A DNA stretch of 64,000 nucleotides from positions 27,231,527-27,295,526 of the forward strand of contig CM029121.1 of NCBI GenBank assembly GCA_016859345.1. Reading direction: 5' to 3'. Position numbers and translations under genes: made by a program. This document shows positions 35,501-47,500 of this stretch, one piece after another. How positions within the stretch are numbered: position 1 is the stretch's first letter; every line of letters begins with the position of its first letter. The notes below the pieces were generated by a model. It searched no databases, was not told where the DNA came from, and saw nothing but the letters and a program-made list of their open reading frames with translations. The DNA comes from Istiophorus platypterus (taxonomy: Eukaryota; Chordata; Actinopteri; Istiophoriformes; Istiophoridae).

Positions 35501-37359
35501 AGAAAAGTGAATATGCTTTATCGTGAATTGAACTGAATTGTGAGCTAAGCATTATCACTACGCCCCCAGTAGGAATTTAGTGTTATGTTAGCTTAACAGT
35601 TAACTATATCTTGCTAGCTAACAGAAACCAAAAGCCGGGGGGACAGATGTTACCACAGAAATACTTTTATGTCTTGACGAATAAATGTGTGATGAGCTAT
35701 TTTTGTCCTTTGTTAAAGTTATGCTAAAATATAATTATCATGTGCTCCAGCCGTCACGTAGCTTTCTTTACCACCCGTGACTACACTGAGAAATTTCTGC
35801 ACGGAGTATTTTTGAGGGAGAAAAACATGCACGATTCACACATTTTATACAGCAAAATAACCTCCACAAACTAATAATAAACTAATAAAACCATAATCCA
35901 TAAACTAATAAAACTAATAACATTGACGTTGTTCTATATTTTTTAATGTCAACAAATCTCATGAAAAGACCGAAACCAACACGGCGTTAGCTCTTCTGAT
36001 TTTTGATGCACATGAACATTTAAAACCTTTTTGGGCTTTTGAACCCCAGACTTTATTTTCTCTGTAAACTGAAAATACTGTGGAGAAAAAATATTTAAAA
36101 TCTGATGAAGATACCTACCAGGTTAAAAAAAAAAATTAGGACTAAATAAGGGGACACAGAGTTGCACAAAATGTAATGAAGATCTGATCAGTTGAGGAGG
36201 GAAGGAACGCTCAGGTAGTGACACCCCCCCCCCTTATCCAACCTGTCACATGCTCATCGCCCAGACACCACTGTACATACACTACCTAAGTACCTACGAG
36301 TCAGAATGTACGCCGAGAAGGAGGTGACGGCGTGGCGCGACACCCGAGGGACGCTCTGGGCGGCGCCGAGGCGAACCCGGTCCTCCCGCCCTCACCTGCG
36401 GGACAGGAAGCCCCGCCCTCCCCCACGTGCAGCCATACTCTGATTGATGTCACTCTGTACAGTAGAACTCAGCGACTTGCTCGTCAAGTGTGGCTCCTTC
36501 CTGTGTTGTTCTCATCCACGGTTGTAGCTTATTGTTCAAAACTCAAAAAAGGGTCCAGCAGCTCTGAAACCCAGAGTCCGAGCGACCTTGATGCCTTTTT
36601 GTCATATTCCTCACAGCAACAAAAGCAAAGTCCACCGAGAAGATTTTTTTGCTTTTTTCTTCTTTCTTTTTTTTGAGAGGAAGCTTGGAATTGTAAGGTT
36701 CAATCTTACTGGTTTTCTCAAAGCTCAGTTATCCACTTTCACTTTCAGCAGCATAGGTTCGATTGTTTAACTTTACAAAACAACCCTAAACACTTGTGAC
36801 TGTTGTTTCTGATAAGCAGAAGTAACATGGCAGGATTATGGCATCCGAATGCTTGAGGTTGGGGTTGATTGTCTGATCAACAGAGCATCTGACTGCTGTC
36901 ATCATCCTTGACTCTATGAAGTAAATGTTGACCAACAGTCCAATGTTAGTGTTGTTTACTTGAAACAAACTTGACCAGTAGGTTTAATTGGCTAAATTTA
37001 ATCAAACCTTCATACAGGTGGCAGAGCAGATAATATTCATCTGGGTCTTTTGTTTTTTAGACTGAAGGACTTAGTGACCCACAATGGGAACAACACGCCG
37101 AATATTTAGTTATTTTTTTTAGCTTTATCTCGTCAGCGGCCTGAGGAAAATGTTGATGCGGTAGCAGCGGTGGTAGACGACAGTCGGGGTCATTAGGACT
37201 CATCTTCTAGGGATAATTCTGTATGTGTGGGATTTTTTTTAGAAAACTTCTTCCTGACCAATATGTGGGTTGGTGCCCGACTGTCCAACCAATATCACCA
37301 TTCTTTGTCCCACAGCTGTCCACCTCTATTCCCCAGTGATCCCTTACATTCATAGTGGA

Positions 37360-37510
37360 CTGAAAAGCAATTTATGCTTTTGCGATGAACCTTTGTCTTA
37401 GCCTGATGTTCGACTCCCACAAAAATGTATCTACGCATCGCAGTGATGCAGACCACAAGAGCTGTGATTGGTCTGCTCGGTAGCTTCGCATTTCCGGCAT
37501 TGCCCAAAAC
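37360..37510. mobile_element. Dispersed repeat copy 2 (same family as 32925-33110)
   Basis: Shares caatttatgcttttgcga and agagctgtgattggtctgct followed by cggtagcttcgcatttccgg with the copy near 32925-33110. Shorter and more diverged at its left side. Confidence 0.55.
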
Positions 37511-39374
37511 TTAATGGATGATTACATTTTTACCGCACTATAAACACTGAATTCACCAAGTTAACTTCTGAGATGTAAAAAGGGGGAGGGACATCTCCGG
37601 GGAGGAAGTCAAACGCGCAAACAACCGAGCAAAGGCAAACAAAGACAGATTAGAAACCAACAAGGGTTTATCCAACTAAACCATTGTCAGTGAGTCGAAC
37701 TGACACCAATGAGAGCACCTCAAAATTTCGATAATGTTGGAACGCGCCATAAAACTGAACGCACACAACTAAAGAGGGTTCACTCGAGGTTGAAGCCGAA
37801 AATGGGTCTATGAACCACATCGGATGTTCACAAAGGACAGTTCGGGCCAAGATTTTAGCGTCACCTTGTTTAACCGGGAGGCTTGTTGATTGTCTCGCCA
37901 CTCGCGTTTCTTAACCTGCCGGACTCTGCTTTTAAAGCAACTGGTAGAAAATGAGGCCCAAACCCACAGAAATGAGACCCAGACTCTAATAAACCAGAAG
38001 TATCCTTTGACCAAACCTTAACTACAACGTATTTGCCACAGTCTTTCCTTGACCTTGAGCATATTGTAGCTGCCAAGCTTTGATTTAACGTTTAATATTC
38101 AAATACTTTGACGTTGACAGAATAAAGGATTTTTGCAGAATCATTCAATGTTAAGTTTTTGTCCGGCAATAGTGTTTAGCTATTCGGGTTTAAAGGAAAA
38201 AAAGCGACTGCTTTATAGCTGAATGTTTGATGTTCAGTGTTTTAGATCTGTGGTCGAACTCTTAAAACTCCAAGCCGTCGAACATGTTGCTGCACCGCTG
38301 TGGTGCCTGAACCTGTAGTGCAAAATTGTCCCCACTGACCAGGTCTGGGGAGTAAATATTTCTTTGGGTCTTGGTTCTGGAAAACCGAGGAACAAATCTA
38401 CGAAGGTATTTCGCTTGAAAACGAAAGAAAAACCCGCCAAGAGTCGGTTCCAACCCCCTGAAGGTCTTGAAAGGCTTTGGGGCTGTGACAGAAGTGGAAG
38501 TGGAAGTGGAGTTAGTGGAATAACTGTCCAGAGCCACATGTCGCCGTAGTTTGCAGATCCGCCGTCATCTCTGTCCATCGTGGTATTTACTGTTGTGAAG
38601 AATTGTACTGAGCTGTAGAGTGGTATGGTCGTACCGCCTGGTGCATCATGTCCGACGTCGATCAAAGTCTTAGCAACGTGCCGGCGAACTGAAAATAAAA
38701 TATCCGGACTTTTTTTTTTTTTTACAGGAACAACGGGATGATGTGGATTGTGGTTTTTTTTGTTTTTTGTTTGGTTTGGTTGTAATCTGATTACTGTGTT
38801 TGATCCGATTGGCCGCGAGCGGACAAAAGCGCCTTTGTCGCCACCGCCGCCGTCGGCTCATTCACTAGTGTCTGTTTGCGTGTTGTCGTTGAGGGGGTTA
38901 AAAAAATAGAAGTTTTATCTGTAAATTCAGTGTAGATCGAGTTTTGTTGTCAGTGTCAGTTCGAAAGGCCAGAAACCGAAGGACGAGAATCCGTTTGAAG
39001 AGATATATTTATATTGTCTTATGTGCACCTGTTTTGTCCAGGTGTCTTCTCTAAGTGTCATTATTAAAAGTGTTTTTAAAACAACTTGTGATTGTGCTTT
39101 GTGAGTTTTTTTATTCAATCCATTTTTAATTCCAGGGTCAAAGCTGAAGATTAGTTTCCTGAAAAAAAATAGATAAATTAACAAAACAGCCACTGGACCT
39201 GCTGCCAATCCAAGGTTTTCAAAAGGAATGTTGTATCAGTTCATTCATTTGTTTTTCACACTAAAGATGCTCGTGACAATACGGTCGCCAACATCTGCAT
39301 CAAGATCGGGTGGAAGTTTGGGATTTAGGGGAGATATGAGAAATTTGTAGTTTATATTCAAACTAAACTGCACT

Positions 39375-39790
39375 ACATGGCCAAAAGTATGTGGACACCT
39401 CACATAGTCAAAATTCTGTGCTCTTGTTTTCTTTTCACCCAGTTTGGGCCCCTTGGTACCAGTGAGGGGGACCTTATTGCTACGGCGAACGATGCTCTAA
39501 TAGGCAATAGCGTTTTGGAGCCCTTTTAAAAAATGAGTCGGCTCCATAAGGAACTGGTTCTCCCAGTTTGGTGTGGTAGAACCTGACACCTGGCACAGGG
39601 GCCCCCGAACCTCGTACCTCCGACGTCTCTGAGAGGAAACTTGGACGCCGACCGAGGGCCCGACCCGATCGCCCAACATCGGTGCTGGACCGCACCGACG
39701 GGGTCAAAATCCCCGGGGTGGCTTCATCGCATGGCGGAGAGACCGGAAGCAGCAGGAGGCCGGAGCGAACAGAGCAGCGCACCAGCGACC
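39375..39790 (+). mobile_element. Decayed Tc1/mariner-type transposon (family A)
   Basis: Starts with the terminal-repeat signature catggccaaaagtatgtgga followed by cacct. It skips most of the element and continues with cccagtttggtgtggtagaa, gaggaaacttggacgccgac and cgcccaacatcggtgctgga, the 3' part of the transposase region in sense orientation. Large internal deletion and several frameshifts; non-functional. Opposite orientation to the copy at 21080-21440. Confidence 0.75.
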
Positions 39791-41269
39791 ATGGACATTA
39801 ATCTGATCAAACCATGTTGAAGGCCATGAACGTCAGGTGTGTGGATTTCGAATCCCTAGTCGTCAGCTCTATTTCACATTCTGGTTCAGATCCCAGCGTT
39901 TCCATTCCCAGCAAATACGGGTTCTGATTGCATTTATATGCCTGTTGTTGAGACATCTTGACTGTGTCCATCAAGAATCATGGTGCAGGAGAAAATGAAG
40001 AGTTAAACCGGGTGACAGGTAAATTTAGACGGATCCAAAGACCCTGCAGAGACAGAAAAATCTACTGAAGCTCCGGAAAACCATTTCAGTTTGAAAAAAA
40101 TAATTAAATGGCTGCAGATTAGATTTTAGATTTTTTGCTGCACGATCATAATAAAAGCATCAATAATCACAAGCAATAAAACCCCTTTTAGCATATTTAT
40201 GAACATTATTTCTATACATGATATCAATAATGATATATACAGCTAAGTTTATGTCAAAACTCAGTTGTGCAGTTAACCACAGGGCAATTTTCCCTTAAAG
40301 CTGCTTTAAATTGCCTTAATGTTCTATCCCTTAAAGTTAAATCATTCATATCAAAGCATGAGAGGTTTGAGGGGATTTAAAATCCCTTTTTGTCTGTTAA
40401 CCTTTGCACAAATGGACGATTTCTTAACTCGCTGTACTGCTCTCACCACCCAGAGGTTTTAAAGCCTTTCTCATTTAAACATTACACCATGTCGATTTTC
40501 TGCCGCTTTTAATCCGTCATATTCTCCATGTCACCTTAATCCTGTGGGTTTAAGGGGATTTTACGGGGTTGGTGTTCCCTGGAAACGGCCTCTGAAGCAG
40601 TCGCCCGTCGGCTGCTGTTTCTCCTGTCGCCTTATTAAAATGAGCATCAAAGGGGAAAAAAGGAAGAAAGAAAAGCCCACGAGCCTGAGTCTCTGCTGCA
40701 GCAACAGAGACGCCAACAAAAGGCACAGGACACGTTATTATTAACGTGGTCATGGTTGATTCTAAAGGTTCTATTTTAAAAACTGACTTCCAGAGAGAAA
40801 CACGGCAAATAAAAAAATGAAGTGTAGAATTCAAATCCATAAAGTGATTTCAAAATAAAAGACTAATTAACAGCACCAGATTTCCTCCTTTTTTATCTTT
40901 GAATTTTCTCATTTTTCATGAACTGAAGCGTTAAAAATGGAATCAGTTTCCTCTGAACTGATCAGATCAAAGATTTTATTTTCAGGAGTTGATCAAGCAA
41001 TTTTTTTTTAAATAATGAAGGAGGAAACGATAAAACCAAGAAGGATCCTGGTTTAAGGTGTATTTAATATTAATATTGTTCATATTTAAACGCATAATGT
41101 GGAATCAGCAGGACGAAACCAGATCAGGGGAATAAAACGGAAACGGGGTCAAAAGGCCTCGGAAATATCGAATAAGGTTAGTTTTACACAGATAATATTT
41201 CCACTACTACTAGGAATCGTAATAATTATAATAATATTTGCACCTTTTCTTATGTGTGTTTGACTCGGA

Positions 41270-41480
41270 CACGTTTCATTCCTCGTGCTCGCGGGGGCGC
41301 CTGGCTCGCGCCGCCTGGGCCCGTCGTAACGTGACGTGCTTCGCCGTCGGTTCGGTTCACACATCCCCGACGTGTCCGACCTCCTCCCCGCCCCGAGGCC
41401 CACGGTGCGCCGGTCCCGTTGTCCCTCCGCACTGCACGCGCTCCATCACGGCGTTGTGCCGTCCGGCCGCCCATCATTAT
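41270..41480. promoter_or_regulatory. CpG-rich patch upstream of fezf1
   Basis: A 200-base CpG-dense island (gcgggggcgcctggctcgcg, cgccccgaggcccacggtgc) inside otherwise AT-rich DNA, 2.2 kb upstream of the fezf1 start. Candidate regulatory element or upstream exon region by analogy with CpG-rich developmental promoters. No direct evidence. Confidence 0.25.
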
Positions 41481-42719
41481 ATACTCTAAATAATAATAGT
41501 GACAATAAACATAAAGTTAATAATGTGGCAACACTTGGCTTTAAGTCCCCATTATAAAGATTTTAACCCATTGTAAAATTTTAAGTGTTTTTTAATGTGC
41601 GGTGTGTGTAACTTCCCCCATAATATTTAACGTTATCACATTGTGTCTCACCATATTGTCATTTGCCATCTGTTGACACAGCAGCCCCCAAGTGTCTGTG
41701 CCATTGTGTTGCTTTACAACATTATAATGTCTTGTTAACCATTTAGTTTTTGTTTTGATTTTTTTTGTTGTTGTTGTTTTTTTTAACAGTGGGACTAGAA
41801 TAATTCTCTGCCCTTGTTATTTTTATTTTATCATCATAAAAGAGACACATGCAGCATTTTTACTAATGAAAAATAAAACACAACAGAGCTGAAACAAAGG
41901 TTAAATAAGATTGAGACAATAGAGAAGTAGAATAAAAATTTAAATGAGAGAAAATCACGAACAATAGAACAGCAGAATGAAATAAATCACATCAGGAAGC
42001 TGTGACTTCAGCACTTCATGGGGAAAGGGGAGGGCTCAATGAAATATAACAAAAAGATATTACAACGGTGCTAGTATGACCTATTTGTGATAATAATTAT
42101 AATAAAAATGGTCAGACTGTTTGATCTGCAGCAAAAAGATGTGATTTTTGGAAATAATATTTATTTACATTCTATTTATTTTCTATTCTATTTCTCTGAC
42201 CTTTGACCTCTGAACCCTGTAACCAGCGCCAACATCCCTCAAAAAACATTTTGTCATATTAGGAAAAAAAAATAAAAATCTCATCCTGCTCAAAAAAATA
42301 GAATAAAATCGAAAAGGAGCTGAACATTTAGGGGTTTTTCTTTCTATGCAGCCAGTTTGTTTCCTTCACGTTTCGGTTCAGATTTTATGATAAAAATTAA
42401 TAAAGCTGAATTTTTTTACCACCGAAGTTTTTATATCTCGTTTTTTTCCTGTTGTCATTCGTTCAAAAATTTTTTTTTAATTTTCCATAAATATTCACTA
42501 GTGTTCCGATTTTCATTATCTTTCTTCTTATTTAATTATTGTAATGATTTTCAGGTATCTTCTGAATAATAATGATCGTAATAATAATAAAATGAAAATA
42601 ATATTTATTTTTGGCACTTTTACAAAATCGATGGAAATTAAAATTACAAACGATTTTTAAATTATTATTTATGAATATTTGAATCTTTATTTGTGTTACA
42701 AACACAAACAAACGGACGC

Positions 42720-42930
42720 CTCGCTACCGCTTCTCTGTCTGATTGTGTCTGGTTGTGTTTTCTGGCCGCGTCGCTCCTCGGGGCCTCGACCCTCGTCCCC
42801 GGTCCCGTTCCGAACCTTGAACTTGCGGCTCTTTCGGCGTCAGGTCCGGTGCCGTCGCGGGTCCGGGCCCCGGTCGGCGCCACCGCCTCTACGGGTGGAG
42901 TTTGGTGTTTGTGCCCGGGTGGGTTTTGGC
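42720..42930. promoter_or_regulatory. CpG-rich patch immediately upstream of fezf1
   Basis: CpG-dense segment (ctggccgcgtcgctcctcgg, gtcgcgggtccgggccccgg) between AT-rich flanks, about 0.8-1 kb before the fezf1 ATG. It may be part of the fezf1 promoter region or a divergent transcript's start. Inference from composition only. Confidence 0.3.
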
Positions 42931-43280
42931 ACCGAAAAAAACGTGTGCGTAAAACGGAGGCGAAAGAAAGCGGAAGTTTGTGGTCAGAGACCCGCATCCC
43001 CTCTCCCCCCCAGGCCCAGATCGATGACTTAAAATTCCATCTCTACCCAGAGTCTCCGTCCATCCTCGGCTCCGCGTCTCCCCCTGAACCGTGCGTAAAA
43101 AGAAAAACCCGGTTCCGGGAGCCAGAGATCTGATCCGGCTCCTGACCCCGCGGCCGCTGCGCGTGGTCACCCCCAAAAAAAGGAAAAAAAGAAAAATGAT
43201 GTCACGCGAAGCCACAAGGAGACCTGGGATTTACCAAACACCTTCCAGTTGAGCAGGAGTCCTGCCAAGTAAAGGACAAC

Positions 43281-43329
43281 CTCCTCCTCCTCCTCCTCCA
43301 CCACCTCCTCCTCCTCCTCTTCTTCTTCC
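43281..43329 (+). repeat. CCT/CTT trinucleotide repeat in putative fezf1 5' region
   Basis: Runs of ctcctcctcctcctcctcc, interrupted by accacct, then tcttcttcc. A pyrimidine-only tract on the + strand, about 360 bases before the ATG. Confidence 0.9.
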
Positions 43330-43610
43330 AGCGGCGACAAGTGCAGAGAATCGACGGAGGAGAACTGAGACAAATTATCCACTTTCCTCGCTCTCCTTCC
43401 CGGACGTAACGATCGCCGAGGTCTCGGCTCTCCGCACGCCGCCATCGAGCGAGTCGCCGCGGCCCCGAGTTGCCGTCGATAAGCCAGGGTGGGGGGAAGG
43501 ACGGGGCCGGCGCCTCGGAGGTGGGGGGTTCCCCGGCAGACGATGCCCTTTCCAGCGGGCCGGTGAGGAGCAGCCGCAACCTCCGGCTTCTCTCCAGCAG
43601 CTCCTCGTGG

Positions 43611-43664
43611 TGGTTGTTTGGTTGTTTGGTTGTTGTTGTTGTTGTTGTAGTTGTTGTTGTTTGT
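43611..43664 (+). repeat. TTG/TTTG repeat just before the fezf1 ATG
   Basis: ggttgtttggttgtttgg followed by about seven TTG units, a TAG, and more TTG, ending 27 bases before the chosen ATG at 43692. It is presumably 5'UTR. An upstream in-frame ATG at 43470 would translate this repeat into poly-Val, which argues against that start. Confidence 0.9.
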
Positions 43665-43691
43665 CGTCGCGGCGCGGTTGATGCGGAGGTG

Positions 43692-44561
43692 ATGGACGGT
43701 CCTCTCCGCCGCCCAGCGGGGATCCTCGGCTCCCCCCCGGCTTCTGGGAGCCAGCCCGCGGGCTCCGACATGCTCACCTCCGGCGGCGGCGGCGGCGGCA
43801 CCAGCGGCAACAGCGGCAACAGCGGCAACAGCGGCAAGCCCCTCGCCTTCTCCATCGACCGGATTATGGCCCGGACGCCCGAGCCCAAGTCGATACCGCT
43901 CCCCAGCTGGTTCCAGTCCGCTCCCGTGGGGAAACCCGACGTCTGTCCCTCCTCGCTGCATTGCATGATCCCGCTGGTGCCGCTCGGGTACGAGCCGGGC
44001 CACCGGCTCAGCATCGCCGGGCTGGACCCGGGCCACTTCGAAGCGTCCGGCGTCGCGGCTCCCGCGGACTTTTTGGGCTTCGGGCTGAACTATAAGAGCC
44101 AGCAGGAGGACTCCGCCGTGAGCCAGCCCGCCGGCCACTACAAACTCTTCAGGCCCCGGGTGGTGAACCAGTCGTCCTTCCCCGCCGTGGGCACCGTGTG
44201 CTACCTGAACTGCAGCGGGGACGGCGGCGGCGCCGGCGGCGGCGGCGGCGGCGCCTGCCCCCCGCCGGCCGGCCTCGTCAACCTGCACCCGATGGCCTCG
44301 TACCTGCTCACGGCCCGGCACAAAGCCTTCATGGCGGAGAAGAGCAAGCCGGGCCTGCAGCAGGCCGGGGAGCGGTACCCGGTGTCCGGCGTGCAGGCCT
44401 TCAAGGAGCTGTCTCAGAGCCAGATCCAGCACTACATGAAGGAGCGGGACCAGATCCTCACCGACAAGATCTTCAAGGGCTCGGCGGCCGCCACGGCCCG
44501 GCTGGCCGGCACCTGTCCCGGCAGCAAGCCCAAGGTTTTCACCTGCGAGGTCTGCGGCAAG
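43692..44561 (+). CDS. fezf1: fezf1 exon 1
   Basis: 290 codons, phase 0 at the donor GTGAGT (44562). Carries the eh1 repressor motif, conserved family blocks (CMIPLVPLGY, KLFRPRVVNQSSF, QIQHYMKERDQILTDKIF) and the first half of zinc finger 1 (CEVCGK). The intron splits finger 1 after CEVCGK. Confidence 0.95.
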
Positions 44562-47500
44562 GTGAGTCCGGTTCGGACGGTTGGTTTCGCATCATTTCTC
44601 TTAATGCGTCTGGAAACGGAAACGGAACCGGATCGGAACGGAGACGAAAAACCCGCGGGACGATTCGTTTATTAAGCAGAACAAAGAAATGAATCAACCG
44701 AAGGACTTTTAAAAATCCAGATTATAAATACGAATCGGTTGTAAATTTTAAACGTTAGAAAAAGAAGGAAAACGAAGGAGAATTCGATTGTTACACGTGT
44801 TCGGTGATTGATTATTTGTCTGAATCCAACGAAAGAAAAAAGCGAATCTTAATTTTCTCTAAATTTAAATGGAAATTGGCCGATTTGTCAGATTTCGACA
44901 CTTTAGATAAATTAACGCGTTTGTGTCCTGATTTTAAAGAATTCAGACACAACTGGACTCGTTCAGACCGAGAATCGTTTGTTTTTCCGACGTGTTTTAT
45001 TCTAAAGTTTCTTAATTTGGGAATAAAACGGCATCAGTTGACGTCATTTCGGGATAAATTAGTTTTATTATAAATGTCTTTTTCCCTCGGGTTTTGACTG
45101 TGTTGGACTTTTTAAAATGATCCAGCGGGTTCAGGTTGATCCCTTTAGGTTTTTTAAATTTATTTTTAAATGAAGCTTTCTCACGTTCCAGCAGTGAAGT
45201 GTGTGATTCTCCTTTATTCTCTAAAACCTCCAGCTCCACTGCACAAACCTGCGACGCACAAATAACATTTCTCTCTTTTTCTTTTTAATTTGACATGAAG
45301 GACAATTTAAGACCCCCCCCCCACACACACACACACACACAAAGAAAAAACAAAACAAATGGCGTTAATCTCCCGGAATCGAGCAGCGAACCGGAGCGAA
45401 CCGGAGCGAACCGGAGCGAACTCGGGACGAAATCTGGGTTTGACAGCAGCAGATGTTCCGGTGTCGCGCGGCGTCTTCAGGGATTTCGCCGTTTGTTTGT
45501 TTATTTGTTTGTTTGTTTCGTCCTCGCGGCGCGCGTGGTCGTCAGAGCCCGTTAATTGACCTCTGACCGATGACATTTAATTAGACTCGATCTGATCGTT
45601 AAAGCACGCGCGGTTTTTTCCTCTTTTTTCCTTTAGTTTACCTTTTTTTCTTTTCAAGAAACAATGAAATAAGTAACGGAGATTAAGCTGCTTTAAGTGG
45701 AAAATTCCTGATTTTTTCCTGATTGTTTTTCATTGATTCCGAGGGAAGAAAAACAGGATAAAGCGAATTTAAAACGATGTTAAGTAAATGAAGCAATAAT
45801 CTATATTAATGTGAATCGAGGTTATATTAAGGAAACGTGCTCTGTGTTTTCTTTATATCGTTGTTGCTATCAACGTGTTTTCCCACTCTTCCTGCGCAGG
45901 TGTTCAACGCGCACTACAACCTGACCCGCCACATGCCCGTGCACACCGGCGCGCGGCCGTTCGTGTGTAAGGTGTGCGGGAAGGGCTTCAGGCAGGCGAG
46001 CACGCTCTGCAGACACAAGATCATCCACACTCAGGTACGGTCCGCCGGCCGACGCGAGACCGGGTCTTTGTTTGTTTGTTTGTTTGTTTGTTTGTTCTTC
46101 ACTCGTCGCCATCGAATGAAACGCCACATTATTTAATTACAATGTTTATACTGGATTGGGATTTTTATTTCTATTCCCTGTCGATCATCTTCACCAGGTC
46201 ATGATCATAAAAAATACTAATAATTATAAAGTAGCTTATTATTATTATTATTATTTATAATCGTATTAACATTTATCCGTCCACATTTATTTTTCTTTTG
46301 CCACAATCCAGAGAAAAAATAAAGTTTGATGTTTACTTATTTATTGTTTGGTCTATGATCTAAAATCACGGTGTTAATCTGGAAGGGAGATTCGGTCTTT
46401 GTCGGCCTGTACATGGACTCGCTGGCCCTGATCAAAGTCACGTGGTTTAATATTTGTGTTTGTGTTTGTGTTTTTGTGTGTGTCGGGGGGGGTCACCTGG
46501 GGGGTCACCTGACTTTAAAACGAACACTTATTATTATTATTCAATCCAAGCTACTGTGTAACCCAGTCTGAACAGATAAAAATCAAACACACACGGTAAC
46601 ATTATTTAAATCATTAAAAAACGTCTTTTAATGAGCTTGTATATTATATGATAATATTTATATTTACATATTTATAATCATAATGTGATATTTATAAAAG
46701 GTGAAAGTTGTTAAAGCCTTTTGGGTTTTTTTTTAAATAAATCCTCTAACAACCATAAAACCCTCTAGACACAGATTATTTTCTATGATGCTGAGCGAGA
46801 GATAAAATGTTGGCTCTGGTTCCAACTGAATCTTGAATTATGGCCAATATTTCTGTGTATTGAATTAAACATTATAGTAACAGCTACTGTGCCTCTTCAG
46901 TACAAAAGACTAAAACTGTTCCTGGGTCAGATCTGAGCCCGGACCTTCTGCTCAGCCTGTTTCTTATGTGTGAGCTCCTCCTGTGGTTTCTCCACCACAA
47001 CACAGTATTATTCCCTCTATATCACCAGTAAATTCACAGAACATTCCCAGGCTTAAGTTTACACCAAAAATGAGAATAAATTGTCTTGGGTTTCTTTTTT
47101 TTTTTTAGTTATGAAGAAAAATACATTTTGAAAAAAAAATCCTTAAAATGTTCTCACATTATTTCCTGTGTCAATCTTCCATATTTCTGCCTGTGACTGT
47201 AATTTTTCCACAGTGATGTATTTATTTATTTATTTATTTATTCATTTCTCATTTCCTCTTTACTGTTGCAGGAAAAACCGCACAAGTGCAACCAGTGCGG
47301 GAAAGCCTTCAATCGGAGCTCCACCCTCAACACGCACACGCGCATCCACGCCGGATACAAGCCGTTCGTCTGCGAGTTCTGCGGGAAAGGATTCCACCAG
47401 AAAGGTGAGAACCCGGGGAACCGTCCGTCAACACGCTCAGGCCTCCCTCTTTTTGTCGTTGCTCTGTTTTGTTTTATCCATTTCATGACACAGTCGCTCT

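Larger units (their letters stand above)
33804..43691. other. Region between cadps2 exon i and the fezf1 start
   Basis: Nearly 10 kb that should contain the cadps2 terminal exon, 3'UTR and the fezf1 promoter. I see AT-rich DNA, a G/C-rich low-complexity patch (34380-34700), a thrice-repeated module (34906-35500), a repeat copy (37360-37510), a Tc1 remnant (39375-39790) and CpG-rich patches (41270-41480, 42720-42930). No reading frame with CADPS2 C-terminal similarity was found on the + strand. Confidence 0.55.
43380..44660 (+). promoter_or_regulatory. fezf1: CpG-rich block over fezf1 5' end and exon 1
   Basis: High CpG density begins near 43380 and continues through exon 1 to just past its donor, in contrast to the AT-rich DNA on both sides. 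This is the expected setting for the promoter of a developmental transcription factor. No TATA box was found near the start, and the transcription start cannot be fixed. Confidence 0.5.
44562..45899. other. fezf1 intron 1
   Basis: 1.3 kb, GTGAGT to GCGCAG. Contains a CA microsatellite (45322-45341, preceded by ten C) and a 10-base tandem repeat (45386-45421). Nothing else is supported. Confidence 0.8.

Noticed and set aside
36310..36450. GC-rich open segment with TAWRDTRG-like reading, considered as cadps2 terminal exon
   Set aside because: No agreement beyond a few residues with the conserved YRDFRLQGVL tail, and no suitable splice acceptor in phase 0.
43470..43691. Upstream in-frame ATG extending fezf1 by 74 codons
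   Set aside because: The extension would translate the TTG repeat as poly-Val and has no similarity to FEZF1 N-termini; ATG at 43692 has better context.
43167..44432. 421-codon open frame on the minus strand over fezf1 exon 1
   Set aside because: Antisense shadow of a GC-rich coding exon; low-complexity Ala/Gly/Glu content, no domain, and the + strand is clearly fezf1.
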